Origin: Marinobacter sp. BGYM27 | GTDB taxonomy: Bacteria > Pseudomonadota > Gammaproteobacteria > Pseudomonadales > Oleiphilaceae | Reading direction: 5' to 3' | Assembly (NCBI GenBank): GCA_025153445.1 | Contig: JANZNS010000005.1 | Location: 310,001-374,000 of the forward strand | Length of the DNA: 64,000 bases | Shown: piece by piece, positions 1 to 8,657 of the stretch | Numbering within the stretch: position 1 is the stretch's first letter | How the letters are laid out: each line of letters begins with the position of its first letter | Program-made: the position numbers and the translations under genes | The notes under the pieces: model-generated | What the model saw: the letters and a program-made list of their open reading frames with translations, nothing else | What the model was told of the DNA's origin: nothing | Database searches by the model: none

Positions 1-113
1 CCGGCCATAGGCCTGATCCACAGCAAATGACGCTGATGGCAGAAGACCAGGCACTTTCCGGCCTGCTGGTCACACTCATCAATCAGGGAAGCCTGTATCT
101 GGAATGCGACTGA
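1..113 (+). CDS. C-terminal fragment of an unidentified protein
   Basis: An open frame enters from the left edge and ends at TGA 111-113, giving about 36 residues ending in GSLYLECD. The next gene starts inside it (ATG at 104, a 10-base overlap), which suggests translational coupling and supports this as the real end of an upstream gene. The visible tail contains a short amphipathic or hydrophobic stretch (LSGLLVTLINQG). Nothing in it allows a family assignment. Confidence 0.5.
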   Translation, partial: GHRPDPQQMTLMAEDQALSGLLVTLINQGSLYLECD

Positions 114-1069
114 AGATCCGCAAATACAGCTGGCAACTGGCGCCCTCGGCCGTCAGGGAGATCCGTCAGGCCGTCTTTATTGACGAACAGGCAGTGCCTG
201 CAGAGCTGGAGTGGGATGATACCGATGAAATATCGGATCACTATATCGGCCTGACCCCGGACAACACGCCGGTTGCAGTCGCGCGGCTAGCTCCCTCCAT
301 TACAGATGCTGCCCATATCGGGCGGATGGCGATTCTCAAGGACTTTCGGGGAATGGGGCTCGGTGAGCAGATGCTGCGGCACGTGATCGCTGACGCTGCG
401 CCGGAGTTCGACAGCCTTTACCTGAGTGCCCAGCAATACGCAGTACCGTTTTATCAACGGGCCGGGTTCCATGTTTGCTCCCTGCCCTATGATGACGCCG
501 GCATACCACATCTTGCTATGCGCTGCTTCGCTGCCAGGCAAGTTCTTGCAAACGTTGGTGGCGCATCAATGCCCACAATTGCCGGGGAAGACAGCAACAC
601 CTGGCACTTCTCCAGCGAAACGGATCTTTGCGACCTGACCGACACACTGGCAGGCCAGGCCCGGCAACGCCTATGGATCTACGAACGGCACCTCAGCCAT
701 GAGATTTACGATCGCAAGCGCTTGCGGGACCTGATCTCGGACCTTGCCCGAAGCCATCGCAATGCTGAAATTCGAATACTGATCCATGACGACAAACCGC
801 TGGTGCAACGCCGGCATCAGTTGGTCGAACTGATGCGGCGTCTACCCAGTAAGATCGAGCTACGCCTGGTGAATCCGGATTACCCTGTGGAAACCCAGGC
901 CTTTTCGATAGGCGACAGGGAAAGCGTCAGCTACCGACACTCTCTGGATAGCCCTGTTGGCTGGACGCGATTCAACGATACCGGGCGGGCGAAGCTACAG
1001 AGCGAGGCATTCCAGCGCATGTGGGATAGCGCGCGTCCTTCGGTTGAACTGCGCGAACTTCCGATTTAA
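104..1069 (+). CDS. GNAT-family N-acetyltransferase with a C-terminal PLD-like extension
   Basis: The protein has 321 residues in two parts. Residues about 5-145 form a GNAT acyl-CoA-dependent acetyltransferase domain of the ElaA/YjcF kind: FIDEQAVP near the N-terminus, then RMAILKDFRGMGLGEQML, which carries the acetyl-CoA pyrophosphate-binding loop RGMGLG, then YQRAGF. Residues about 165-320 are an extra domain (RLWIYERHLSHEIYD, IRILIHDD, FQRMWDSA). Its pattern resembles a phospholipase-D-like fold, but it has no HxK catalytic motif. The substrate cannot be told. The start ATG lies within the preceding gene, so the two are probably cotranscribed, and the gene is convergent with the LysR gene downstream. 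The GNAT call is firm; the fold of the C-terminal half is my inference. Confidence 0.85.
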   Translation: MRLKIRKYSWQLAPSAVREIRQAVFIDEQAVPAELEWDDTDEISDHYIGLTPDNTPVAVARLAPSITDAAHIGRMAILKDFRGMGLGEQMLRHVIADAAPEFDSLYLSAQQYAVPFYQRAGFHVCSLPYDDAGIPHLAMRCFAARQVLANVGGASMPTIAGEDSNTWHFSSETDLCDLTDTLAGQARQRLWIYERHLSHEIYDRKRLRDLISDLARSHRNAEIRILIHDDKPLVQRRHQLVELMRRLPSKIELRLVNPDYPVETQAFSIGDRESVSYRHSLDSPVGWTRFNDTGRAKLQSEAFQRMWDSARPSVELRELPI

Positions 1070-1094
1070 CGCCAGCCTCCGCACCAGCTGTCGA

Positions 1095-2081
1095 TCAGTG
1101 ATCCTGCCCTTCGAATGGCCGACCAAACTCGGCAAACTCCGCATCCACTTCAGCAGCAACATCCATGATCAGACGTCGTAACCACTGATGATCAGGGTTG
1201 TGCTGAAGTAATGGACTCCAGGCCATTTTCAATTCAAATGGCGGAATCTTGAACGGCGGAACCTTCACCACCAGTTGCGCGTTGTGTCGCTGAAGCCAGG
1301 CCGCTCGGCTGGGCAGCGTCGCAATCAAATCATGCTGCTCTGCCAGCAGCATTGCGACCTGATAGTGACGGGTGAATACAGAGATATTTCGCTTACGCCC
1401 CATCAGAGTGAGCGCTTCATCCACCCAGCCCAAACGCTGCACATCCTTTGGATTCACCCCGACCCCCACACCGAAACCCGTTTTGCTGACCCAGATGTGA
1501 CTGGCATCCAGATAGGTATCGAGAGTAAACGGCTCACTCAGGATTGGGTTGTGCGCGTTCATCAGGCAGGCAAAGTACTCGGTCCACAAGGTTTTCTGGT
1601 GGAAGGACTGGGGCAAGGTATCAAACCGGTTGATCGCCATATCGAGGCGCCCCTGCTCCACGTCAAGAAAGCTCACGTCGCTGGGGGTCAATACATCCAG
1701 GGTGACATACGGCGCTTCCTGACGGATGCGGCGCAAAACCCGGGGCATCAGGCAGGACTCAGCGTAATCACTCGCCATAATCCGGAATACACGCTGACTC
1801 TCATCAGCCGCAAACTCTGACTTGGCCTGCACCGCACGTTCGATATCCGCGACTATATTACGCACCAGGGGCTTCAGCTCCAGCGCGCGTTCGGTAGCGG
1901 TCATCCCCTCGCTGGTCCGCACCAGCAAAGGATCGCCGAACAAATCGCGTAGTCGCCGAAGGCCGTTACTCATTGCGGGCTGAGTGATCCCCAGATGATT
2001 CGCTGCCTTGGTGACATTTTTTTCGCGTAAAAGCACATCAAGGTAGACCAACAGGTTCAGGTCAACACGTGAAATATCCAT
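1095..2081 (-). CDS. LysR-family transcriptional regulator (NodD/LinR-like)
   Basis: A 328-residue LysR-type regulator. I start it at the ATG giving MDISRVDLNLLVYLD because a good ribosome site (AGGAGA) lies just upstream; the longer open frame to 2138 adds a non-conserved leader. Residues 1-65 are the winged helix-turn-helix (VTKAANHLGITQPAMSNGLRRL, then a DPLLVRT wing), and the remainder is the effector-binding domain. The NLL..LD..L.E..VT.AA spacing is typical of the NodD/LinR/PcpR branch, which often responds to aromatic or other small organic effectors. No obvious target operon sits beside it: the neighbour upstream is a divergent membrane protein 268 bases away. The effector is unknown. 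Confidence 0.85.
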   Translation of the reverse strand: MDISRVDLNLLVYLDVLLREKNVTKAANHLGITQPAMSNGLRRLRDLFGDPLLVRTSEGMTATERALELKPLVRNIVADIERAVQAKSEFAADESQRVFRIMASDYAESCLMPRVLRRIRQEAPYVTLDVLTPSDVSFLDVEQGRLDMAINRFDTLPQSFHQKTLWTEYFACLMNAHNPILSEPFTLDTYLDASHIWVSKTGFGVGVGVNPKDVQRLGWVDEALTLMGRKRNISVFTRHYQVAMLLAEQHDLIATLPSRAAWLQRHNAQLVVKVPPFKIPPFELKMAWSPLLQHNPDHQWLRRLIMDVAAEVDAEFAEFGRPFEGQDH

Positions 2082-2349
2082 CCGTTCTCCTTGTGTGGTC
2101 TGATCACCAGGGCAGAAATATAGCGCGCAGTCTACCATTCATGGAATAAATAAAGGAAAGGATCAACATCAACGGAATGAATTGAAAGAAGAACGGCCAC
2201 AGACCTCTATCACATACAAAGCTAAGTCATTGTCTTATACACACAACTTAACCCTTTGAGACAGATGATTGGGCTATACTCTGCAGGGATAGTCGCGTAA
2301 TACGTCACCGGCGCTGGAATCGAATAGCATAAGGGTTGTTTGCTGGCTT

Positions 2350-3123
2350 ATGAACACCACTACCATCGTTATATTTTTTGCGGTCATCGTTCTCGTATCG
2401 ATCGCCATCATTGTCATCTCCCAGTTCAGGGAAAAGGCCAAAATCGAGCGCGCGCGTACCGTAAAAGCGCTTGAAGACAGTTATTATCTTACCCAACGAT
2501 TGTTATCGGAGCTGCCCCCGCAATACCTGTCCCGCGACCTCAAGCTGGTCATTCTCATGCGGGCCGAAGACATCTGCAAGGAACTCCAGGCGCTTAAAAC
2601 AGCGCAACCAGTCGACCAATGGCAAAGCCAGATCAAGGCAACCCGCCAGCGCATCGAAGATGGCGCCGACGAACAATCTCCTCAGCGTATTGATACACCG
2701 CAACGCTGCAGCGACGTTAAACAACTGCTCCAGTCGTTGTTCAAGCTGATCGAACGCCAGCAAAAGAAGGGACGCATTGAAAAAAGCCTGGCCCGCAAGC
2801 TTATGAGCCTGGTGCTGTTTCTTATTCACAAAACACAGGCGGATTTGCTTATCAGCCAGGCCCGCGATCTGATTCGCAATAACGAGCTTCGTAAGGCCAT
2901 TCATTGCTACCATCTGGCATCAACAGAGTTGGGTAAAATCAAAGATCACCCGATGGCCGTCAAATCGATAAAAAGCTATCGCATGCGGATCAAGGAACTG
3001 GAAGGCACGCTGGCAGGTAATGCTCCGCAAAAATCTGACGAAGAACAGCAGCGGCTCGATAAAGAGTGGGATTCGTTTGCCCACGAAGAAGAATGGAAGA
3101 AAAAAGCGGATTACGACGATTAA
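2350..3123 (+). CDS. Membrane-anchored conserved hypothetical protein
   Basis: A 257-residue protein I do not recognise by function. Residues 2-23 form one strongly hydrophobic helix (IVIFFAVIVLVSIAIIVI), followed by a basic stop-transfer region, so it is probably anchored in the inner membrane with a large cytoplasmic part. The rest is helical and charged: residues about 30-105, then a segment rich in K and R (ERQQKKGRIEKSLARKLM) and a helical repeat-like stretch at 165-215 (ISQARDLIRNNELRKAIHCYHLASTELGKI) that resembles a TPR pair. The C-terminus is very acidic and basic by turns. It lies 34 bases upstream of the sensor kinase on the same strand, so a joint operon and a role in that signalling pathway are plausible but unproven. 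The ribosome site is weak. Confidence 0.7.
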   Translation: MNTTTIVIFFAVIVLVSIAIIVISQFREKAKIERARTVKALEDSYYLTQRLLSELPPQYLSRDLKLVILMRAEDICKELQALKTAQPVDQWQSQIKATRQRIEDGADEQSPQRIDTPQRCSDVKQLLQSLFKLIERQQKKGRIEKSLARKLMSLVLFLIHKTQADLLISQARDLIRNNELRKAIHCYHLASTELGKIKDHPMAVKSIKSYRMRIKELEGTLAGNAPQKSDEEQQRLDKEWDSFAHEEEWKKKADYDD

Positions 3124-3157
3124 TTCGCGACGCCATAATACAGGGATAGTTTGATTT

Positions 3158-5512
3158 GTGAGTGCTCCTTTTACCAAGCGCCTTTCATTTCGCCTGACGC
3201 GTAACACCGTTTTGCTCGCGATGCTGCTAGGTATCGTGCTGAATATGGCACAAGTGACTCTGGACTTCTTCAATGCCCGAAAGAGCATGGACGATGAAAT
3301 CCGGGCGCTTATGGATATCAGTTACAGCCCGGCATCCCAGATCGCCTATAACATCGATACCCGCCTGGCAAAAGAGTTGCTCGATGGACTACTGCGCCAT
3401 CCCGCTATCGTTGAAGCCCGGATTGTCGACCCGGACGATCGCATACTGGCGTCTTCAACCCGCACCTCCAACGAATCCCGCTACCGCATGCTCAGCGACG
3501 CCCTCTTCGGGAACGAGCGCGAATATTCCGAAAGCCTGCGAGTGCCGCAGCTTGACGACATACCGCTCGGGCGACTCGAGGTGCGCATTGACACCTACTA
3601 TTACGGCACCGCCTTTCTCAGCCGCGCTGCCAACACGCTTATCAGCGGATTTATCAAAAGCCTGATTCTCAGCATCATATTATTGTTTATTTTCTATTTC
3701 GTACTGACAAAGCCTCTGTTGCGGGTTATCGAAGCCCTGCAAGAGGTTGAGCCTGAAGCGCCGGAGAAGGTCCGGCTGCCAATCCCCAAGCACCACCAGG
3801 AAGATGAAATCGGGCTGATGGTCACGATTATCAACCACCACCTGGATACCATCGACAGCAGCCTTGATCAGGTGCGGCACACCGAATCCCAGATGAAGCA
3901 CTACTCGTCGCAACTTGAGCGGGAAGTCGACGACCGAACACGGGAAATATCCGACAAAAACGAAGCACTGCAACGGGGTAACCGGGCGCTCATACGCGCC
4001 AAGGAAGATGCGGTTCATCGGGCGCGCAGCAGAGCCAACTTCCTTGCCAGCATGAGCCACGAAATCCGCACGCCACTTAACGGCGTGCTGGGCATGCTCA
4101 GCCTGGCACTTGAAGGCGAGCTTGAGCCGAGTCAGCGAAACCGGCTCGACATTGCACTCAACGCCGGCCAAAGCCTGCTCAACCTCCTTAACGACATTCT
4201 GGACATTTCCAAGGTGGAAGCTGGCAAGCTTAACCTCGAGAGCATCGAATTCAGTCTGCGGGATGTGATCGAAGAATGCGCCACTCTGCTAAGCCAGCAG
4301 GCCCGACACAAACACGTTGAACTGGTTATCGATCTCGACCCTGCACTTCCGGATATTTTCCAAGGCGACCCTACACGGGTCCGTCAGATCATCAACAACC
4401 TGCTGGGCAACGGCATCAAATTTACTGAAACCGGCGAAGTACGGATCAGGGCCAAAAGCGACAAAACCGAAACGCGAATCGATATCATCGACACGGGCAT
4501 CGGCATGGCTGAAGAATCTCTGCGCCGGATTTTCTCGCCGTTCTCGCAGGCCAATGCAGACACGACCCGCCGATACGGTGGCACGGGGCTGGGCCTGACA
4601 TTATGCCGGCAACTTGTTGAAAGAATGCACGGCCAGATTACGGTTGAATCCCGGGAGAACAAAGGCACTCACTTTACCGTTATCCTGCCTCTACCGGTGC
4701 GATCACAGGCCAAGCGCGCGGTCTTTGAATCAGAACGCTTGCGACAAGCCGGCATTGTGCTCGACATGAACCACGCCAATCCACATCGACTGCCACTCGA
4801 ACGGCAGCTCCAGTTCTGGAATATTCCGGTTCAGGCATCCAGTGAAGCGCTTGACCGCGATAACCCTATTCACAGCGCTGCTTATCTGTGTGACACAGCA
4901 GACTGGATGCGGGGCAAGCTGACTGACATTCCGCTTCCCTGCCCGCTTGTTTTAATTGGCGAGCCCGCCGAATCCATCAAGCCGGTATCGGGCCGTCCGA
5001 TGCAGGTTATTTCACTGCCATTGAGGCGGGAACAGGTTGAAACTGTACTTCAGTCGGCCACGAGCACACGCCAGCCATCAAAAGAACCAACCCAAACCCC
5101 GAACGGCGAGAGAACGAGCAATCGCGCGCTCGACATCCTTCTGGTAGAGGACAACCGCGTTAACCAGATCGTAGCGAGTAGCATGCTACGGAAATTGGGT
5201 TACCGGGTAGATCTGGCAGAGAACGGTGAGCGAGCGATTTCAGCCCTGAAGCAGAAAACCTACGACGTGGTGTTGATGGACTGCCAGATGCCAGTACTTG
5301 ATGGTTATGAAGCAACACAACGTATCCGGCAGAATCCGGAGTGGGCATCACTGCCTATTATCGCCGTCACCGCAAATGTCATGCAGGGTGACAAAGACGA
5401 TTGCCTGACAGCCGGCATGAATGATTACATCACCAAGCCCTACAACAAGCATGAACTGCAGGCGATGATCGAACACTGGGCTGCGGCAGGTGACTCCTCT
5501 CAGGAGAACTGA
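3158..5512 (+). CDS. Hybrid sensor histidine kinase with C-terminal receiver
   Basis: A 784-residue inner-membrane hybrid kinase starting at GTG. In order: TM1 about 15-35; a periplasmic sensing domain about 38-160; TM2 about 165-187; a HAMP-like and coiled-coil linker to 290; HisKA with phospho-accepting His301 in MSHEIRTPLNG; HATPase_c with N box (INNLLGNGIKFT), DTGIGM and GGTGLGLTLC; a region about 525-635 that looks like a receiver fold lacking the acidic pocket; and a genuine receiver with Asp708 in VVLMDCQMP and Lys in TKPY. No Hpt domain follows, so a separate Hpt protein or direct transfer to a response regulator is expected. The architecture is BarA/GacS-like but shorter. Its last 13 bases overlap the convergent OhrR gene. 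The ligand and output are unknown. Confidence 0.9.
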   Translation: MSAPFTKRLSFRLTRNTVLLAMLLGIVLNMAQVTLDFFNARKSMDDEIRALMDISYSPASQIAYNIDTRLAKELLDGLLRHPAIVEARIVDPDDRILASSTRTSNESRYRMLSDALFGNEREYSESLRVPQLDDIPLGRLEVRIDTYYYGTAFLSRAANTLISGFIKSLILSIILLFIFYFVLTKPLLRVIEALQEVEPEAPEKVRLPIPKHHQEDEIGLMVTIINHHLDTIDSSLDQVRHTESQMKHYSSQLEREVDDRTREISDKNEALQRGNRALIRAKEDAVHRARSRANFLASMSHEIRTPLNGVLGMLSLALEGELEPSQRNRLDIALNAGQSLLNLLNDILDISKVEAGKLNLESIEFSLRDVIEECATLLSQQARHKHVELVIDLDPALPDIFQGDPTRVRQIINNLLGNGIKFTETGEVRIRAKSDKTETRIDIIDTGIGMAEESLRRIFSPFSQANADTTRRYGGTGLGLTLCRQLVERMHGQITVESRENKGTHFTVILPLPVRSQAKRAVFESERLRQAGIVLDMNHANPHRLPLERQLQFWNIPVQASSEALDRDNPIHSAAYLCDTADWMRGKLTDIPLPCPLVLIGEPAESIKPVSGRPMQVISLPLRREQVETVLQSATSTRQPSKEPTQTPNGERTSNRALDILLVEDNRVNQIVASSMLRKLGYRVDLAENGERAISALKQKTYDVVLMDCQMPVLDGYEATQRIRQNPEWASLPIIAVTANVMQGDKDDCLTAGMNDYITKPYNKHELQAMIEHWAAAGDSSQEN

Positions 5513-5955
5513 TCCAGTAACAGCCTCAAATTGCGCCTGAGTTGATCAGCCTGCTCTACATCCAGACCACTCCGGCACAGCATGTCACCGGGTACTGTCA
5601 GCGCTTGCGTACGGAGCTGCTGGCCGTCCGGCGTCAAGGCGACATCCACAACCCGCTCATCGGTTTCCCTGCGACGCCGGGTGACCAGGCCCCGATGCTC
5701 CAATCGCTTGAGCAAGGGGGTCAAAGTGCCTGAGTCCAGCCTCAGGCGCTCACCAATGCTTGATACCGTCACAGTCGGAGCGCCTTCGGCAGATTGCCCC
5801 TGAGCCTCCCACAGCACCAACATTACCAAGTATTGCGGATAGGTCAGGCCCAGCGCATCCAACAGCGGACGATATAGAGAGGTCATGGCCCTGTTTGCAG
5901 CGTACAACGCAAAACAGACCTGATTATCCAGCGCGAGAGGATCGGTATTCATCAC
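5500..5955 (-). CDS. ohrR: MarR-family organic peroxide sensor, OhrR-like
   Basis: A 151-residue MarR-family repressor. The N-terminus LDNQVCFALYAANRA is the OhrR signature: Cys14 is the peroxide-sensing thiol, followed by a winged helix (VSSIGERLRLDSGTLTPLLKRLE..GLVTRRRRETDERVV). OhrR represses until organic hydroperoxides oxidise this cysteine. The gene is 6 bases downstream of a glutathione peroxidase gene on the same strand, so the two form an operon that OhrR probably autoregulates through the palindrome at 6504-6517. In many bacteria OhrR controls ohr; here the partner is a Gpx. Two adjacent Met codons make the start uncertain by one residue. The 3' end overlaps the sensor kinase gene by 13 bases. 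Confidence 0.85.
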   Translation of the reverse strand: MMNTDPLALDNQVCFALYAANRAMTSLYRPLLDALGLTYPQYLVMLVLWEAQGQSAEGAPTVTVSSIGERLRLDSGTLTPLLKRLEHRGLVTRRRRETDERVVDVALTPDGQQLRTQALTVPGDMLCRSGLDVEQADQLRRNLRLLLDQFS

Positions 5956-5961
5956 GATGGA

Positions 5962-6447
5962 CTAGAGCAATGCTTCGATGTCAGCACGAATGGCCTCAGG
6001 CTTTGCCGTTGGCGGATAACGCTTGACGACTTTCCCGTTACCATCGACCAGAAACTTGGTGAAGTTCCATTTGATTTTTTCTGATCCCATCAAGCCCTTT
6101 GCCTGGCTCTTCAAAAAAGCATAGAGAGGATGCGTGTCAGGACCGTTCACTTCAATTTTGGCAAACATCGGAAAATCGACGCCGTAATTCAGGCTGCAGA
6201 ATTGGCTGATTTCATCGTTGTTACCCGGGTCCTGGCTCATGAACTGGTTGCACGGAAAACCCAGCACTTCAAAAGCATCGCCACCCAGGTCCTTGTGCAA
6301 GGTTTGCAGCCCCTCAAACTGCGGCGTGAATCCGCATTTGCTGGCTGTATTGACGATCAGCAGGGTTTTGCCCTTGTACTCCGCCAATGTGTGGGTCTCG
6401 CCTTTGATGTCTTGTACTTCAATATCGTAAAGGTTCTGTGCTGTCAT
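5962..6447 (-). CDS. Glutathione peroxidase (Cys-type, thioredoxin fold)
   Basis: A 161-residue Gpx-family peroxidase. The active site is NTASKCGFTPQ with Cys38 as peroxidatic cysteine (no selenocysteine). The conserved GFPCNQF and KWNFTKFLVD motifs supply the Gln, Trp and Asn of the catalytic tetrad. The second Cys in GFPCNQF fits the thioredoxin-dependent subgroup, so the reductant in the cell may be thioredoxin instead of glutathione. There is no signal peptide, so it acts in the cytoplasm, reducing hydrogen peroxide and organic hydroperoxides. It is the first gene of an operon with ohrR, with an AT-rich palindrome about 60 bases upstream as the likely operator. Confidence 0.92.
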   Translation of the reverse strand: MTAQNLYDIEVQDIKGETHTLAEYKGKTLLIVNTASKCGFTPQFEGLQTLHKDLGGDAFEVLGFPCNQFMSQDPGNNDEISQFCSLNYGVDFPMFAKIEVNGPDTHPLYAFLKSQAKGLMGSEKIKWNFTKFLVDGNGKVVKRYPPTAKPEAIRADIEALL

Positions 6448-6503
6448 GCTGTGCCCTCCTCGGCCTGTAGTATCCGGTATTCCACAATGCAGCCAGTATC
6501 CGT

Positions 6504-6517
6504 CAAATTTAAATTTG
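6504..6517. promoter_or_regulatory. Putative OhrR operator upstream of the peroxidase gene
   Basis: A perfect 14-base palindrome, CAAATTTAAATTTG, sits 57 bases upstream of the peroxidase start, and a second AT-rich element, ACAAACAAATTGT, follows at 6520-6532. OhrR proteins bind AT-rich dyads of the ACAATT/AATTGT kind, so this is a good candidate operator for the gpx-ohrR operon. The assignment rests on position, symmetry and the neighbouring regulator. Confidence 0.5.
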
Positions 6518-6584
6518 TTACAAACAAATTGTGCACAACTTAATTTAGGGGCGCCGAGTTAGATACCGTGACGCCCTTCAGGCA

Positions 6585-7253
6585 TCAGTTTACTGTCAGC
6601 GACAAAATCCTGCTGATATGCGCCAGCGGACGGCCAGATTGTGCTTGCCATTCCATAAACGCCGCATTAACGCGCTCGCGATCAGCCTTTCGGGTCGGCT
6701 TGTCATCAATTGCATCACTCGCGATCAGTGCAGTGATAACGTCATCCGTCAGCTGGAACGTGTCCCGCCCCGCCAATCGCAAAAAACGCGCTCCCGAATG
6801 GCCGCCCATCCGCTCAAAGTGTTTTTTAAGATACGCCCATAACCCAAACAGATCCGCGTCGGGCCAGCTGGCGAGAAAACGACCGAAACCATCATTTTCC
6901 CGACTGATATCCAGCATTCGGGCCGCATTGGTTGGTATCGTGCGCAGCTTGCCCCAATGGCGAATCAAAGCAGGATTCTGCATCGCTTTTTCTAGCTGCT
7001 CTTCCGAAAGCAGCATCAGCTTCTCCGGCTCGAATGACCAGAACCACTCCTCAAATACGGGCCATCGATCATTAATGACGCTGTGACGCATGCCGGCCTG
7101 AAAAATTCTCCGCGTCATCACGGATAGGAAGTATCGATCGGGCAGTGCGATCAATTCACTCTCCGAGCGCACGGCTGGCATCAGGCCTTGCAGAGCTTCC
7201 AGGCTCCCAAGGCGCGCCACTGCGCGATCTTCAATCACATTAAATGCGAGCAT
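6585..7253 (-). CDS. DNA-3-methyladenine glycosylase I family protein (Tag-like)
   Basis: A 222-residue protein of the methyladenine glycosylase I family, which removes alkylated adenine from DNA as the first step of base excision repair. Family features are the region FQAGMRHSVINDRWPVFEEWFW, a helical core, and NPALIRHWGKLRTIPTNA, where the helix-hairpin-helix-like part lies. It is longer than E. coli Tag (187 residues), and the zinc-binding Cys/His set of classical Tag is not evident, so its activity may differ. It has a ribosome site GGAG upstream and is divergent from alaA. Confidence 0.75.
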   Translation of the reverse strand: MLAFNVIEDRAVARLGSLEALQGLMPAVRSESELIALPDRYFLSVMTRRIFQAGMRHSVINDRWPVFEEWFWSFEPEKLMLLSEEQLEKAMQNPALIRHWGKLRTIPTNAARMLDISRENDGFGRFLASWPDADLFGLWAYLKKHFERMGGHSGARFLRLAGRDTFQLTDDVITALIASDAIDDKPTRKADRERVNAAFMEWQAQSGRPLAHISRILSLTVN

Positions 7254-7422
7254 ATCGGCTTAACTCCGGGGAAATGCCCCTACGCTATGAGGTCAATTTC
7301 AGGCATTGTGCCACTATTCATCACATTTGATCGCACTTGATCACAACGCGCCACTTCCTACCCACGTAACCCTTTGGATAGAATAGGGGTTTGACCCAAG
7401 CCGAAGCAGGAACCCTCAGCTC

Positions 7423-8637
7423 ATGCAGAATTACAAGAAGTCCGCCAAACTGGAGAACGTATGTTACGAAATTCGTGGTCCGGTTCTGCGAGCGGCGCGT
7501 CAGCTGGAGGAAGAAGGTCACAGAGTGCTGAAGCTGAACATCGGTAATCCCGCTGCTTTTGAGCTCGACGTTCCAGAAGAGATTCAGCAGGACGTGATTT
7601 CAAACATGTCAGCCGCTCAAGGCTACGTGGAATCCAAAGGCCTGTTCTCGGCCCGTAAAGCGGTCATGCATTATTGTCAGCAACGCGGCATAGACAAAGT
7701 GGATATCGACGATATCTACCTTGGCAATGGCGTCAGTGAGCTTATCGTGCTTTCAATGCAGGCGCTTCTGAATACCGGCGACGAAGTGCTGGTACCCGCG
7801 CCTGATTATCCGCTGTGGACCGCGGCCGTCACCCTTTCGAGCGGTAAACCGGTGCATTATCACTGCGATGAGGAGCAGGACTGGTTCCCTGACATTGACG
7901 ACATCAAGAGCAAGATCACCTCGCGCACCCGCGCCATCGTATTGATCAACCCTAATAACCCAACAGGTGCGGTCTACTCAACAGAGCTCCTTGAGCAAGT
8001 CATAGAGCTGGCCCGCCAGCATAACCTGATCGTGCTGTCTGACGAGATCTATGACAAGATCCTGTACGACGGGGTCAAGCATGTTTCCACTGCTTCGCTT
8101 GCAGACGACGTACTGTTCTTTACCTTTAACGGGCTTTCAAAAAATCACCGCGCTGCAGGTTATCGCTCCGGCTGGATGATTATCAGCGGCGCCAAGTATA
8201 AAGCCCGGGATCTGATCGAAGGCATCGACATGCTCGCGTCAATGCGACTGTGCTCAAATGTGCCAGCTCAACTGGCCATTCAGACGGCGCTTGGTGGCTA
8301 CCAGTCGATCAATGATCTGGTGCTGCCAGGCGGACGTCTATACGAGCAGCGGGAAACGGCCTGGTCACTCCTGAACGACATTCCGGGCGTTAGTTGTGTA
8401 AAGCCCATGGGAGCGCTTTACATGTTCCCCAAACTCGACCCCAAGCGCTTCCCTATTCACAATGATGAGAAGCTGGTGCTGGACCTTCTAACCCAGGAAA
8501 AAATCCTTCTTGTACAGGGTTCTGCCTTCAATATTGAAGACAAACAGCATCTACGCGTGGTGTTTTTGCCCCGGGTCGATACGCTGGAAGATGCCATCAA
8601 ACGATTGGCCCATTTCCTCTCGACTTATCAGCAATAA
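7423..8637 (+). CDS. alaA: PLP-dependent aminotransferase, AlaA-like
   Basis: A 404-residue class I aminotransferase, close in length and motifs to E. coli AlaA, which makes alanine from pyruvate and glutamate. Visible family features: LNIGNPAAFELDVPEEI near the N-terminus, the GNGVSELI cofactor phosphate region, INPNNPTGAVYS, the DEIYDKILYDG Asp/Tyr that contacts the PLP ring, and Lys240 in FNGLSKNHRAAGYRSGWM as Schiff-base lysine. It is a cytoplasmic dimer in the family. The start ATG has AGGAA 10 bases upstream. It is followed 20 bases later by a small conserved hypothetical gene on the same strand. Confidence 0.9.
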   Translation: MQNYKKSAKLENVCYEIRGPVLRAARQLEEEGHRVLKLNIGNPAAFELDVPEEIQQDVISNMSAAQGYVESKGLFSARKAVMHYCQQRGIDKVDIDDIYLGNGVSELIVLSMQALLNTGDEVLVPAPDYPLWTAAVTLSSGKPVHYHCDEEQDWFPDIDDIKSKITSRTRAIVLINPNNPTGAVYSTELLEQVIELARQHNLIVLSDEIYDKILYDGVKHVSTASLADDVLFFTFNGLSKNHRAAGYRSGWMIISGAKYKARDLIEGIDMLASMRLCSNVPAQLAIQTALGGYQSINDLVLPGGRLYEQRETAWSLLNDIPGVSCVKPMGALYMFPKLDPKRFPIHNDEKLVLDLLTQEKILLVQGSAFNIEDKQHLRVVFLPRVDTLEDAIKRLAHFLSTYQQ

Positions 8638-8657
8638 TAAAAACAAGGCAGGCGACG

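Noticed and set aside
7323-7344. Direct repeat CATTTGATC/CACTTGATC upstream of alaA as an FNR box
   Set aside because: The half-sites are in the same orientation and the spacing does not fit TTGAT-N4-ATCAA.
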